Translations under genes and position numbers: made by a program
From: DATAEY01 sp038199035
Lineage (GTDB): Bacteria > Actinomycetota > Thermoleophilia > Solirubrobacterales > Solirubrobacteraceae
Length of the DNA: 27,689 nt
NCBI GenBank assembly: GCA_038199035.1
Contig: JBBPZM010000060.1
Location: forward strand, 1 to 27,689
Direction of reading: 5' to 3'
In this document: one piece after another, positions 1 through 7,219 of the stretch
Layout: the number at the start of each line of letters is the position of its first letter
Position numbering within the stretch: the stretch's first letter is position 1
Notes under the pieces: generated by a model
What the model was told of the DNA's origin: nothing
Database searches by the model: none
What the model saw: only the letters and a program-made list of their open reading frames with translations

Positions 1-35
<35 letters not shown>

Positions 36-719
36 GGTCACCGTCAGCTCGAGCTCGGCCGGCGCGACCGTCCGCGGTCGCCGATCGAAGGCCTGAGCGA
101 AGCGCTGCGCCATGGCGTCGGCGAAGCCCGGCAGCAGGCCCGGGCGCGCCGCGTGGGTCTCCGCCGCGACCGAGGTCATGCGCACGCCCTCCAGGCCGCA
201 CGGCACCACCCACTCGAAAGGCTGGAGGTCGTTCTCGACGTTGATGGCGAAGCCGTGGGTCGTCACCCCGCGCGAGACGTGCACCCCGATCGAGCCGATC
301 TTGCGCTCGCCGACCCACACGCCGGTGAGCCCGTCGCGCGGGCCGGCCGCTACGCCGGCGTCGGCCAGGGCGGCGACGATCGCGTCCTCCATCGTGCGCA
401 GGTAGGCCACCACGTCGTCGATGCGCATGATCGGGTAGCCGACGAGCTGACCTGGGCCGTGGTAGGTCAGCCGGCCGCCGCGATCGGTCGCCACCACGTC
501 GATCCCCTGCGACAGGTACCAGGACTCGCCCATGGGCAGCTCGCCCGGCTGCGAGCGCCGGCCGCGCGTGTAGACCGGCGGGTGCTCGAGCACGAGCAGC
601 ACGTCGGCGATCTCCTCGGCCTGCCGGGCCTTGCACAGGCGCTCCTGCAGCCCGAGCGCCACCCGGTAGTCGACCAGGCCGAGCGGGGAGACGAGGAGCT
701 CGGGGGAAGCGGGAGCCAC
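36..719 (-). CDS. lipB: Lipoyl(octanoyl) transferase LipB, 3' end cut by contig edge
   Basis: LipB moves an octanoyl group from octanoyl-ACP onto the lipoyl-domain lysine of 2-oxoacid dehydrogenase E2 subunits and GcvH, in the cytoplasm. The frame carries family hallmarks: the RGG-x-LTYHGPGQLVGYPI block, the VGERKIGSIGV lysine motif, THGFAINV, and the catalytic cysteine in VPCGLEG followed by TSV. About 228 codons are present, close to the usual 210-240, so only the last few residues are lost in the poly-C run. The start chosen is GTG at 719, because a TAAGGT -10-like hexamer (726-731) lies 6 bases upstream and leaves no room for a longer frame; the mRNA would be leaderless. Its neighbours 1.1 kb away encode a lipoylated E2 and the rest of the complex, a clear functional link. 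Identity is secure; the exact C-terminus is unknown. Confidence 0.93.
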
Positions 720-725
720 GGGTCG

Positions 726-731
726 ACCTTA
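726..731 (-). promoter_or_regulatory. -10-like TAAGGT for leaderless lipB
   Basis: TAAGGT on the minus strand ends 6 bases before the lipB GTG, matching the TANNNT consensus of actinobacterial housekeeping -10 elements. No convincing -35 is visible. Transcription would begin at or next to the start codon. Confidence 0.45.
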
Positions 732-834
732 CTCCCGCGGCGGCGGGGGGCGGCCCGGTCGGCGGGTCGTGGTGCTGGCTCGAGGCCAGCCTTTGGCGCT
801 CCGGTTGGCCCGGAGGGCAAGGGCCCGCGCGATC

Positions 835-840
835 TACCCT
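835..840 (+). promoter_or_regulatory. -10-like TACCCT before membrane protein gene
   Basis: TACCCT lies 8 bases before the ATG at 849, with no Shine-Dalgarno sequence, so a leaderless or near-leaderless transcript is likely. No -35 is recognisable at 16-18 bases spacing. Confidence 0.4.
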
Positions 841-848
841 GTGGCGGG

Positions 849-1454
849 ATGGAGCGCATGTGGGTGTCGCGGCTGCGCTGGCGGGTGCGGGGCGCCTGGA
901 TGTGGCCGGCCTTCGCCGTCCTGACCGTCCTCGAGGCGCTCATCCTCCACGCCCGCCCGATCGCCGGGGACCGCACCGACCTCGCCGCCGGGCTGCTGCT
1001 CGCCGCCTTCTTCAACCTGCTGGCGGTGGCCGTCGTGGCACCGATGGCCGGCATGTTGCTGCGCCGCCGACGCCGCGACCTTCCGCGCGTGGTCGCCCAC
1101 GACTACGCCGGCACGGCGCTGCTCGGCGTCGTCCTCGTCGCCTTCGTGGTCGCCGGCGCGATCCACCGCCCGGCGGTGATGCAGCGCCAGCGCGACGTGG
1201 TCGCTCAGGCGGCGGCCGTGCACGACTATGTGCTCACGCAGGCGCCACGGGCCTACCGGGTCAACCTCGACCGAGCCGATACGCGCCGGGTCGACTCCGA
1301 GCTGTACCGCACGTGCGTCCCGGGCCCCGATCCCCAGCGCTCGTTGTGCCTGTTCGTGAGCACCGACCAGTCGCCGCCCGGCATCCGCGTCGATCCCAAC
1401 CACGAGACCAACCAGAGCTTCGGCGGCCGTCGCTACAGCGCGCCAGGAGGGTGA
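849..1454 (+). CDS. Hypothetical membrane protein, three predicted TM segments
   Basis: This is a 201-aa protein I cannot assign to a named family. Hydrophobic segments lie near residues 17-35, 44-70 and 88-106, separated by an Arg-rich cytoplasmic-type loop (LLRRRRRDLPR) that ends in VVAHDYAG. A soluble C-terminal region of about 90 residues holds two cysteines (TCVPGPDP and LCLFV) and a conserved-looking stretch around STDQSPPG, so it may be extracytoplasmic. ATG 849 was chosen because the TACCCT element precedes it by 8 bases; ATG 858 is an alternative. Open frame upstream of 849 is only antisense to lipB. It lies divergently from lipB and has no visible link to lipoate metabolism. Coding character (third-position GC, sensible hydrophobicity pattern) supports a real gene, but function is unknown. 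Confidence 0.75.
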   Translation: MERMWVSRLRWRVRGAWMWPAFAVLTVLEALILHARPIAGDRTDLAAGLLLAAFFNLLAVAVVAPMAGMLLRRRRRDLPRVVAHDYAGTALLGVVLVAFVVAGAIHRPAVMQRQRDVVAQAAAVHDYVLTQAPRAYRVNLDRADTRRVDSELYRTCVPGPDPQRSLCLFVSTDQSPPGIRVDPNHETNQSFGGRRYSAPGG

Positions 1455-1508
1455 GGGGAGCCGGCGCTGAGGGCGCACGTCCTCTCGCCGTCTCCGCTGC
1501 CGCTGCGC

Positions 1509-1787
1509 TCACGCCGTGAGGTCTCCCTCACGAACCCGCTGGGCGATGGAGGTCGGCGATCTCTGGAGCCGATTCGCGATCGATCTCGACCACGTGACGC
1601 TCGAGCTCACCCAGGTCGGCAAAGTCATGTGCTCGTGCGATTCCGGCTTCCAGGGCTCGATGTAACCCGACTCGATGAAACGGAAGAAGTGATCGGACTC
1701 GATGTGCGCCGAGCGATCCCAGCGCGAGGCGACGAGCCTGGCAGTCGCCGTCTTCCCGGCGCCGGGCGGGCCGGTCACGATCAGCAC
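1509..1787 (-). pseudogene. Remnant of a small P-loop (AAA/CPT-like) kinase with its middle deleted
   Basis: The first ~54 codons read as an intact N-terminus: a VLIVTGPPGAGKT Walker A loop, then the SDHFF and SGYIEPW-x-PES blocks seen in small AAA-type ATP-binding kinases of about 170-190 aa. Directly after ESHEHM the frame becomes nonsense, while the next frame reads DFADLGELERHVVEID, which resembles the C-terminal end of the same family. After ...EIADL one extra C shifts the sense back to the first frame, giving IAQRVREGDLTA and a stop. I infer one internal deletion of perhaps 80-100 codons plus two frame changes. Walker B and the substrate region are missing, so it cannot work as an enzyme. 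The GTG at 1787 lies just downstream of the pdhC stop on the same strand, with 26 bases between. Confidence 0.7.
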
Positions 1788-1813
1788 GGGATCGGCGACG
1801 ACGGAAGGAATGC

Positions 1814-3250
1814 CTAGAGCGCCAGCGCCGCCGGGTGCTCGAGGAGGTCGCGGACGCGGCCCAGGAACTGCGCGGCGTCCGCGCCGTAGAGGATGCGGTG
1901 GTCGCAGCCCATGGTCATGGTCATGGTCCGCCGCGGCACCACCTCGCCGTCGCGCACCACGGCGCGCGCCACCACCGCGCCCACGGCCAGGATCGCGGCC
2001 TGCGGCGGGTTGATGACCGCCGTGAAGCGGTCGATTCCGAACATGCCGAGGTTCGAGACCGTGAAGGTGGCGCCGGAGAGCTCGGGCGGGCTCACCGTGC
2101 CGTCGCGCACCTTCTCGGCCAGCGCGCGGGCCTCGGCGGCGATCGTGCCCAGCGCCTTGCGGTCGGCGTCGAACACCGTCGGGACGACGAGGGCGTCGCG
2201 GCCCGCCACGGCCACGCCGACGTTCACCCGCTCGTAGAGCTCGAAGCGCCCGTCACGGTAGGCGCCGTTCACCCGCGGGAACTCGCGCAGCGCCAGCCCG
2301 CAGGCCTTGACCACCATGTCGTTGAGCGACGGCACGGGGGCGCCCTCGCCGGCCAGCATCTTGAGCTCCTCGCGCGCCTGCGCGCAGCGCTCCATGTCGA
2401 CGTCGACCTGGAGCGTGAAGTCGGGGACGGTGGCGCGCGACTCGGCCATGCGCCGGGCGATCGTCTGCTGGGTGCGCGAGAGCTCCTCCCGGCGCGCCTG
2501 GCCCTTGGCCGTGCCTGAGGCGGGGGCGGTCTGGGCGGGAGCGGTGCGCCCGGCGCCCTCGTCGGCCTCGGCCTGCCCGGCGGACTCGACGTCGGCCTTG
2601 ACGATTCGTCCCCCCGGGCCCGTGCCGTCGAGGGCCTGGAGGTCCACGCCGAGGTCCTGGGCGACGCGGCGCGCCACCGGCGAGGCCTTGACGCGCGCGC
2701 CCCCGCCATCGCCGCCCTGCCTGCGTTGCGGTGCTGCGGCGGCGTCGCCGCCGTCGCGCTGCGCCCCGTGGCTCTCCGCGCCGGCGCCGGCTTCGGTGGC
2801 GGCCTCCTGACCGCCCGCGGTCTCGCGGTCGCCGTCACCACCGTCGCGCTGCTCCCCGCCACCCGCCTCCTCGGCGCCGGCTTCGGTGGCGGCCTCCTGA
2901 CCGCCTGCGGTCTCGCTGTCGCTGTCGCCGCTCTCCCCCTTGTCCCTGGCGTCCTCGGTCGCCTCGCCGTCCTCGTCGGTCTGCGCCCTGCCCTTCGCGT
3001 CGCTGCCCCCCGTCCCGTCGCCCCCGCCGATCCGCGCGATGACCTCGCCGATGGCCAGGGTGTCCCCCTCACCAGCGACGATCTCGAGCACGCCCGCGCC
3101 GTCGGCCTCGTAGGTCATCGTGGCCTTGTCGGTCTCGATCTCGACCAGCTCGTCGCCGCGGGACACCTCGTCGCCATCGCCCTTGAGCCAGCGCACGATC
3201 GTGCCCTCCTCCATGGAGTCGGACAGGCGCGGCATGACCACCTCGGACAC
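1814..3250 (-). CDS. pdhC: 2-oxoacid dehydrogenase E2 (dihydrolipoyl acyltransferase), PDH-type
   Basis: This is the E2 core: it transfers the acyl group from E1 via a swinging lipoyl arm to CoA. In 478 aa it has one lipoyl domain (about 1-75, EIETDKAT with the lipoylated Lys at 42), a long low-complexity Gly/Glu/Asp/Ala linker (about 80-185), a peripheral subunit-binding domain (about 187-222, SPVARRVAQDLGVDL) and the catalytic domain (about 253-478). The active-site motif is DHRILYGADAA: His 451 is kept but the usual Asp of HRxxDG is Tyr 455, a variant I recall from cyanobacterial and plastid E2s. GTG 3250 was chosen because translation begins straight at SEVVMPRLS and a TACGCT element sits 8 bases upstream; ATG 3274 would add 8 residues. 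It is separated from pdhAB by the RTX gene, so it has its own promoter. Substrate (pyruvate or branched-chain) cannot be fixed from sequence. Confidence 0.93.
   Translation of the reverse strand: MSEVVMPRLSDSMEEGTIVRWLKGDGDEVSRGDELVEIETDKATMTYEADGAGVLEIVAGEGDTLAIGEVIARIGGGDGTGGSDAKGRAQTDEDGEATEDARDKGESGDSDSETAGGQEAATEAGAEEAGGGEQRDGGDGDRETAGGQEAATEAGAGAESHGAQRDGGDAAAAPQRRQGGDGGGARVKASPVARRVAQDLGVDLQALDGTGPGGRIVKADVESAGQAEADEGAGRTAPAQTAPASGTAKGQARREELSRTQQTIARRMAESRATVPDFTLQVDVDMERCAQAREELKMLAGEGAPVPSLNDMVVKACGLALREFPRVNGAYRDGRFELYERVNVGVAVAGRDALVVPTVFDADRKALGTIAAEARALAEKVRDGTVSPPELSGATFTVSNLGMFGIDRFTAVINPPQAAILAVGAVVARAVVRDGEVVPRRTMTMTMGCDHRILYGADAAQFLGRVRDLLEHPAALAL
2744..2923 (-). repeat. 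Two tandem 90-bp units in the E2 linker
   Basis: Units 2744-2833 and 2834-2923 are in-frame near-duplicates, each encoding about 30 residues with the core ETAGGQEAATEAG and a terminal QRDGGD. A 35-bp core (2783-2817 and 2873-2907) is almost identical. This is a recent expansion of the flexible inter-domain linker. Confidence 0.85.
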
Positions 3251-3258
3251 CGCGTCCG

Positions 3259-3264
3259 AGCGTA
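3259..3264 (-). promoter_or_regulatory. -10-like TACGCT before pdhC
   Basis: TACGCT on the minus strand is followed by 8 bases and the GTG at 3250. The same TGTACGCT octamer recurs upstream of the cupredoxin gene at 13145. It supports the short E2 start. Confidence 0.45.
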
Positions 3265-3301
3265 CACAAGGCATCCGGCCGCCGGCCCTCTCAGTTGACG
3301 A

Positions 3302-3330
3302 TTGACGGGACCCGGGCTGCGCAGTAGCTT
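3302..3330 (+). promoter_or_regulatory. Promoter TTGACG-17-TAGCTT for leaderless RTX-protein gene
   Basis: TTGACG (3302-3307) and TAGCTT (3325-3330) are 17 bases apart, and the ATG at 3337 follows after 6 bases, so the predicted transcript start coincides with the start codon. This is the best-formed two-box promoter in the window. It lies back to back with the E2 promoter. Confidence 0.55.
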
Positions 3331-3336
3331 CGGGCC

Positions 3337-4041
3337 ATGGCGAGGGCAACGCGTCTCGCTGGCGTCGCGGCCGCGCTGGCCGCAGGGGTGCTCGCCGCCG
3401 CCGGTCCCGCGTGGGGCAGCACGGTCTCGATGGAGGAGGCGACCAACCCCGACGGGCCCGCCAGCGGCATCTTCTCGTTCACGGCTTCGGGCAACGAGGC
3501 CAACCACGTCGTCGTCAACTTCGAGCCGGGTAACCGCGTGGTCGTGCGCGACAGCGCCGGCGTCGCGCCCAGCGGCCGCTGCTCCCGCCCCGACCCACCC
3601 GACCCCGACGTCGTCGTCTGCGACGGCCGCGACAGCGTGGCCTACGGCACCGCGGTGATGACGCTCGGGAACCTCAACGACAGCCTCATCGTGCGGGCGG
3701 CCGCAGGGCTGACGCCGTCGACGAGCATCTCGGCCGGTCCGGGCAACGACGCGGTGACGGGCGGCCCGGGCGCCGACTCGCTGTTCGGCGGCGGCGGGGC
3801 AGACGTGCTGCGCGCCGGCGCCGGAGCCGACACGATCTTCGGGGAGACGGGCAACGACCGCCTGGAGGGCGGAACCGGGAACGACCGCCTCGACGGTGGC
3901 CCGGGCAATGACCGACTGCTCGGGGGCAGCGGCAACGACGCGATGGACGGGGGCTCAGGCCGCGACGTGCTTCTCACCGGCCCCGGGCTCGACCGGGCGC
4001 TCGCCGACGGCATCGACCTGGTCGACGGCCACCGCGGCTGA
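3337..4041 (+). CDS. Secreted RTX/hemolysin-type calcium-binding repeat protein
   Basis: This 234-aa protein has a Sec-type signal peptide (Arg-containing N-terminus, Ala/Leu/Val core, likely cleavage after AWG near residue 27). A beta-rich region follows (about 30-125) with two cysteines in SGRCSRP and VVCDGRD. From about residue 130 to 220 there are tandem Gly/Asp nonapeptides of the GGxGxDxLx type, for example TGNDRLEGG, TGNDRLDGG, PGNDRLLGG and SGNDAMDGG, which form calcium-bound parallel beta-rolls in RTX proteins. Family knowledge says such repeats fold outside the cell upon binding calcium. No catalytic domain is visible, so it may be structural or surface-associated. It stands alone between the E2 and E1 genes and faces pdhB, so it looks like an insertion splitting an ancestral pdh cluster. 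Confidence 0.88.
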   Translation: MARATRLAGVAAALAAGVLAAAGPAWGSTVSMEEATNPDGPASGIFSFTASGNEANHVVVNFEPGNRVVVRDSAGVAPSGRCSRPDPPDPDVVVCDGRDSVAYGTAVMTLGNLNDSLIVRAAAGLTPSTSISAGPGNDAVTGGPGADSLFGGGGADVLRAGAGADTIFGETGNDRLEGGTGNDRLDGGPGNDRLLGGSGNDAMDGGSGRDVLLTGPGLDRALADGIDLVDGHRG

Positions 4042-4078
4042 GGCGGCCGGCCGGTCGGCCAGGCGCCGGAGACGCCGC

Positions 4079-5065
4079 TCAGATGTCCCGGAACGTCGCG
4101 CGCACCGCGGCGACGACCTGGGGCTCGTGGGGGAAGGCGATCTGCTCCAGCGGCTTGGAGTAGGGCATCGGCAGGTCGGCGCCGGTGACCCGCGCGACCG
4201 GGGCGTCGAGGTGGTCGAAGGCCTGCTCCTGGATCAGCGCGGCCAGGTTGGCGCCGACCCCGCCGTGCGGCCAGCCCTCCTCGACGACCACGCAGCGATT
4301 GGTCTTGCGCACCGACGCGAGGATGGTGTCGAGGTCCAGGGGGCGCAGGGTCCGCGGGTCGATGACCTCGGCGTCGATCTCGTGCTCGTCGGCCAGGGCC
4401 TCGGCCGCCCGCTCGGCGGTAAGGGCCATGCGCGAGATGCCGACGATCGTCGCGTCGTCGCCCTCGCGGCGCACGGCGGCCTGCCCGAAGCGCGTGAGGT
4501 GGTCGCCGTCGTCGGGCACCTCGCCGCGCTGGCCGTAGAGGTACTCGTGCTCGATGAAGACGACGGGATTGTCGTCGCGGATGGCGGCCTTGAGCAGCCC
4601 CTTGGCGTCCGCCGCGGTCGAGGGCACCGCCACCAGCAGCCCCGGCACCTGGAGGTACATCGCCTCCAGGCAGTGCGAGTGCGTGGGCCCGAGCTGATGG
4701 CCGGCGCCCTGGGGCATGCGCACGACCAGCGGCACCCTGGCCTGCCCGCCGAACATGTAGTGGATATGCGCCGCGCTGTTGACGATCTGGTCCAGCGCGA
4801 GCAGCGAGAAGTTGATCGTCATGAGCTCGACCACCGGGCGCAGGCCGACCATCGCGGCGCCGACGCCCATGCCGACGATCGTGTTCTCGGAGATCGGGGT
4901 GTCGCGCACGCGCCGCTCGCCGAACTCCTCGAGCAGCCCGGCGGTGACCTTGAACGCCCCCTGGAAGACCCCGATGTCCTCCCCCATGAGGAACACCGCC
5001 TCGTCGCGCTCCATCTCCTCGCGCAGCGCCTGGTTGAGCGCCTCGCGGTAGCGGACAAGGGCCAT
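4079..5065 (-). CDS. pdhB: 2-oxoacid dehydrogenase E1 subunit beta
   Basis: The E1 beta subunit pairs with E1 alpha in the alpha2beta2 thiamine-diphosphate decarboxylase and supplies the glutamate that activates the cofactor. The 328-aa frame begins MALVRYREALNQAL and shows EDIGVFQGAFKVT, the RDTPISENTIVGMGVGAA block (with the cofactor-activating Glu), HIHYMFGGQ, the RMPQGAGHQLGPTHSHCLEA stretch and the C-terminal transketolase domain with DLPMPYSKPLE. It overlaps the pdhA stop by one base (TGATG), indicating translational coupling. The 3' end faces the RTX gene with a 37-bp gap containing a GC-rich GGCCGG/CCGGTCGGCC repeat that could terminate both. It is the last gene of the lpd operon. E1 beta identity is certain; pyruvate versus branched-chain preference is not. 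Confidence 0.95.
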   Translation of the reverse strand: MALVRYREALNQALREEMERDEAVFLMGEDIGVFQGAFKVTAGLLEEFGERRVRDTPISENTIVGMGVGAAMVGLRPVVELMTINFSLLALDQIVNSAAHIHYMFGGQARVPLVVRMPQGAGHQLGPTHSHCLEAMYLQVPGLLVAVPSTAADAKGLLKAAIRDDNPVVFIEHEYLYGQRGEVPDDGDHLTRFGQAAVRREGDDATIVGISRMALTAERAAEALADEHEIDAEVIDPRTLRPLDLDTILASVRKTNRCVVVEEGWPHGGVGANLAALIQEQAFDHLDAPVARVTGADLPMPYSKPLEQIAFPHEPQVVAAVRATFRDI

Positions 5066-6303
5066 CAGCTGCCGTCCTCGCTGCTGTTGCTCCCGCTGCT
5101 GTCCTCGCCCGCGTCCTGGGCGGCGTCGGTGGGGCGGGGCTCGGCTGCGTCCTCGCGCCGGGCGCGCGACACCTCCTCGTCGTAGCGCGATACCTCGGAC
5201 GCCTCGTCGGCGGCCATGTCGCGCTCGTCCTCCCCCTTGTGCACCCCGGCCGAGCGCTCGTCGATCGAGTACCAGCCCGAGACCTGGTCCCCGAGCACGT
5301 AGACGTCGTCGTAGAGCGACTCCGGTGGGGGGAAGGGCGAGGCGTCGGCGAACTCCACCGCTCGGTCGACCTCCTCCACCGCCTCCCGGTCGAGGGACTC
5401 GAGCTTGTCCTCCACGATCGCCTCCTCGTCGACCAGCCGCCGCCCGAAGACCGCGAGGGGGTCGCGCCGGCGCCACTCCTGCACCTGCTCCTTGGTCCTG
5501 TACTCCTCGGGGTCGGCCATGGAGTGGCCGCGGAAGCGGTAGGTCAGGGCCTCGACCAGCCTCGGGCGTCGTTCCTCGCGGGCGGCGCGCAGGGCCTCGC
5601 AGACCGTCTCGTAGGTGTCGAGCACGTCCATCCCGTCGCAGCGCACGCCGGGGACCCCGAAGCCCTCGCCGCGGCCCATCAGATCGGTCACCGCGGAGTG
5701 GCGGTCGAGCGCGGTGCCCATGCCGAACTGGTTGTTGGCGACCATGAAGACGATCGGCAGGCGCCACAGCGCGGCCAAGTTCATCGTCTCCCCGAACGTG
5801 CCCTGGTTGGCCGCCCCGTCGCCGAACACGCATAGGGTGACCTCGTCGGTCCGGCGGTAGTCGCACGCCAGGGCCATGCCGGCGCCCAGGGGCAGGTTCC
5901 CGCCGACGATCCCGTAGCCGCCCATGAAGCGCCGTTCGAGGTCGAACATGTGCATCGAGCCGCCGCGGCCGCGCGAGCAGCCGTCCTGGCGGCCGAAGAG
6001 CTCGGCCATGACCCGGCCCGCCGGCGTTCCCCGGGCCAGCGCGTGGCCATGCGAGCGGTAGGTGGAGACGAGGTAGTCGCTGTCGCGCAGGGCACGGGCG
6101 GCGCCGACGATCGTGGCCTCCTCGCCGATGGCCAGGTGCAGGAAGCCGCCGACCTTGGCCTTGGTGTACATCTCGCCCGCGCGCTCCTCGAAGCGGCGGA
6201 TCAGGGTCATCGTGCGCAGCCACTCGCGGGCCGTCTGCGGTTCCGGCAGCGGGCGGTCGCGGTGCTCGGGCGGCTTGGTCGTATGGGCGGGCTGGTCGGC
6301 CAT
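5065..6303 (-). CDS. pdhA: 2-oxoacid dehydrogenase E1 subunit alpha with acidic C-terminal tail
   Basis: This is the decarboxylating subunit that binds thiamine diphosphate. The 412-aa protein has the FLHLAIGEEA and TYRSHGHALARG blocks, the GGSMHMFD loop, the cofactor-binding motif GDG-x3-NQG-x3-ET-x-N (161-175), VANNQFGMGT, and the phosphorylation-loop region YRFRGHSMADPEEYR. Most homologues end near the LYDDVY position (about 333). Here about 79 further residues follow, rich in Glu, Asp, Ser and Ala and probably disordered. ATG 6303 gives a normal N-terminus. The gene lies 15 bases after the 82-aa ORF stop and overlaps pdhB. The family is clear from the motifs; the tail's role is unknown. 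Confidence 0.95.
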   Translation of the reverse strand: MADQPAHTTKPPEHRDRPLPEPQTAREWLRTMTLIRRFEERAGEMYTKAKVGGFLHLAIGEEATIVGAARALRDSDYLVSTYRSHGHALARGTPAGRVMAELFGRQDGCSRGRGGSMHMFDLERRFMGGYGIVGGNLPLGAGMALACDYRRTDEVTLCVFGDGAANQGTFGETMNLAALWRLPIVFMVANNQFGMGTALDRHSAVTDLMGRGEGFGVPGVRCDGMDVLDTYETVCEALRAAREERRPRLVEALTYRFRGHSMADPEEYRTKEQVQEWRRRDPLAVFGRRLVDEEAIVEDKLESLDREAVEEVDRAVEFADASPFPPPESLYDDVYVLGDQVSGWYSIDERSAGVHKGEDERDMAADEASEVSRYDEEVSRARREDAAEPRPTDAAQDAGEDSSGSNSSEDGS

Positions 6304-6318
6304 GGTGTCCGGGGCTCC

Positions 6319-6567
6319 CTAGCGGCTCGGAGTCTCGGCCTCGCGCCAGGCCTCGATGAACTCGTCGGCCTCGAGCTGGGCGAGGTCCTCGCGCATCTGG
6401 CGGGCCACGCGCCGAGCGACATCGGTCGGCAGGTCCCAGAAGAGCACGACCTCGCCCGAGTCGATCTCGACTATCTCCAGGTGGTCGACGCGGGAGGGGG
6501 CGGCCAGCAGCGCCGGCCCGCGCCCGCCCCCCCGGTGGATCAGCTCGTAGGCGCGGTTGGCCCTCAT
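6319..6567 (-). CDS. Small conserved-looking hypothetical protein in the pdh operon
   Basis: This is an 82-aa protein beginning MRANRAYELIHRGGGRG. It has a short beta-like middle (VDHLEIVEIDSGEVVLFWDLP) and an acidic/basic amphipathic helix at the end (about 50-80), with no signal or membrane segment. Its start overlaps the stop of the upstream DsbA-like gene by 4 bases (ATGA) and it ends 15 bases before pdhA, so it is co-translated with the dehydrogenase operon. I do not recognise a family. Its position suggests an accessory role with the complex or with the DsbA-like protein, but that is inference. The 4-base overlap and well-placed start make a real gene likely despite its size. Confidence 0.7.
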   Translation of the reverse strand: MRANRAYELIHRGGGRGPALLAAPSRVDHLEIVEIDSGEVVLFWDLPTDVARRVARQMREDLAQLEADEFIEAWREAETPSR

Positions 6568-7214
6568 GCCACGACCCCGCTCGCCGCCGCCCGCTCGGGC
6601 GCGTCGGGCCCCTCGAAGACCGCCTCGCCGACCTGCACCGCCGGAAGGGCGGTGACGCCGAGGCTCGCCGCCCGCGCGTTTGCCGCCTCGAGCCCGGCCC
6701 GGACGGTGCGCAGCGTCGAGGCACGCAGCACCGCTGCCGGGTGCATCTCGCAGGCGGCGGCGGCGATCACCACGGAGTCGGGCTCGGAGAGGTCGCGTCC
6801 GGCGGCAAAGGCCTGGCGAAAGGCGGCCAGCGAGAAGGCGACGCCGCGGCCGATCTGCTTGGCGGAGGTGGCCACTCTCATGGCCAGGCGCGAGTCCGCC
6901 GGCCAGTCGGGAGGCCAGCGCAGCGGCTGGACGCCCTGGGCAGCAGCGCGGCGCTCGGCCTCCTGCTGCCAGATGTCGCGCTCGGTGGCGCAGCGGAACG
7001 CCTCGAGCGATCCCGCTCCCGGCAGGTCCTCGAGCAGCACCGGCTCCCACTCGGGCACCACCCCGAGGATGTCGACCACGCGCTCAGCCGCCAGGTAGCA
7101 GTCCGGGCTGGCCAGGTCGTAGAAGAAGACGGGCTGCGCGGCGCCGCCGTCGCCGCGAGGCTCGCCACCGTCCCCGGCGGGATCGTGGTGGTGGACCTCG
7201 AGGCTCTGGCTCAC
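6564..7214 (-). CDS. DsbA-family / 2-hydroxychromene-2-carboxylate isomerase-like protein
   Basis: This is a 216-aa thioredoxin-fold protein of the DsbA/GST-kappa superfamily. After a hydrophilic N-terminus with HHH and Gly/Asp residues (1-27) comes PVFFYDLASPDCYLAAERV, which matches the F-x-Y-D-x-x-SP-x-x-YLA signature of HCCA isomerases and kappa GSTs. The active-site Ser is about residue 37, and the DsbA CxxC pair is absent. An all-helical insert follows (about 70-180), then the cis-proline segment GVTALPAVQVGE (Pro 191). The start is GTG 7214, five bases past the lpd stop, so coupled translation replaces a ribosome site. Kappa-type enzymes use glutathione or another thiol; actinobacteria generally lack glutathione, so the thiol partner is open (mycothiol or CoA are guesses). 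Its place between lpd and E1 is unusual and may mean redox or lipoyl/CoA chemistry. Confidence 0.82.
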   Translation of the reverse strand: MSQSLEVHHHDPAGDGGEPRGDGGAAQPVFFYDLASPDCYLAAERVVDILGVVPEWEPVLLEDLPGAGSLEAFRCATERDIWQQEAERRAAAQGVQPLRWPPDWPADSRLAMRVATSAKQIGRGVAFSLAAFRQAFAAGRDLSEPDSVVIAAAACEMHPAAVLRASTLRTVRAGLEAANARAASLGVTALPAVQVGEAVFEGPDAPERAAASGVVA

Positions 7215-7219
7215 GCGGC

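Noticed and set aside
153..848. Long plus-strand open frame running into the membrane protein gene
   Set aside because: It is the antisense shadow of lipB; the protein sense (LipB motifs) is on the minus strand, and real coding on the plus strand begins at 849.
3760..3980. Tandem Gly/Asp-coding repeats considered as DNA minisatellite
   Set aside because: They are the RTX nonapeptides of a secreted protein with varied codons, so selection is on the protein.
4042..4078. GC-rich repeat between the RTX gene and pdhB as a terminator
   Set aside because: The GGCCGG/CCGGTCGGCC pairing is short and overlapping, with no clean loop; it is mentioned with pdhB but too weak to list as a feature.
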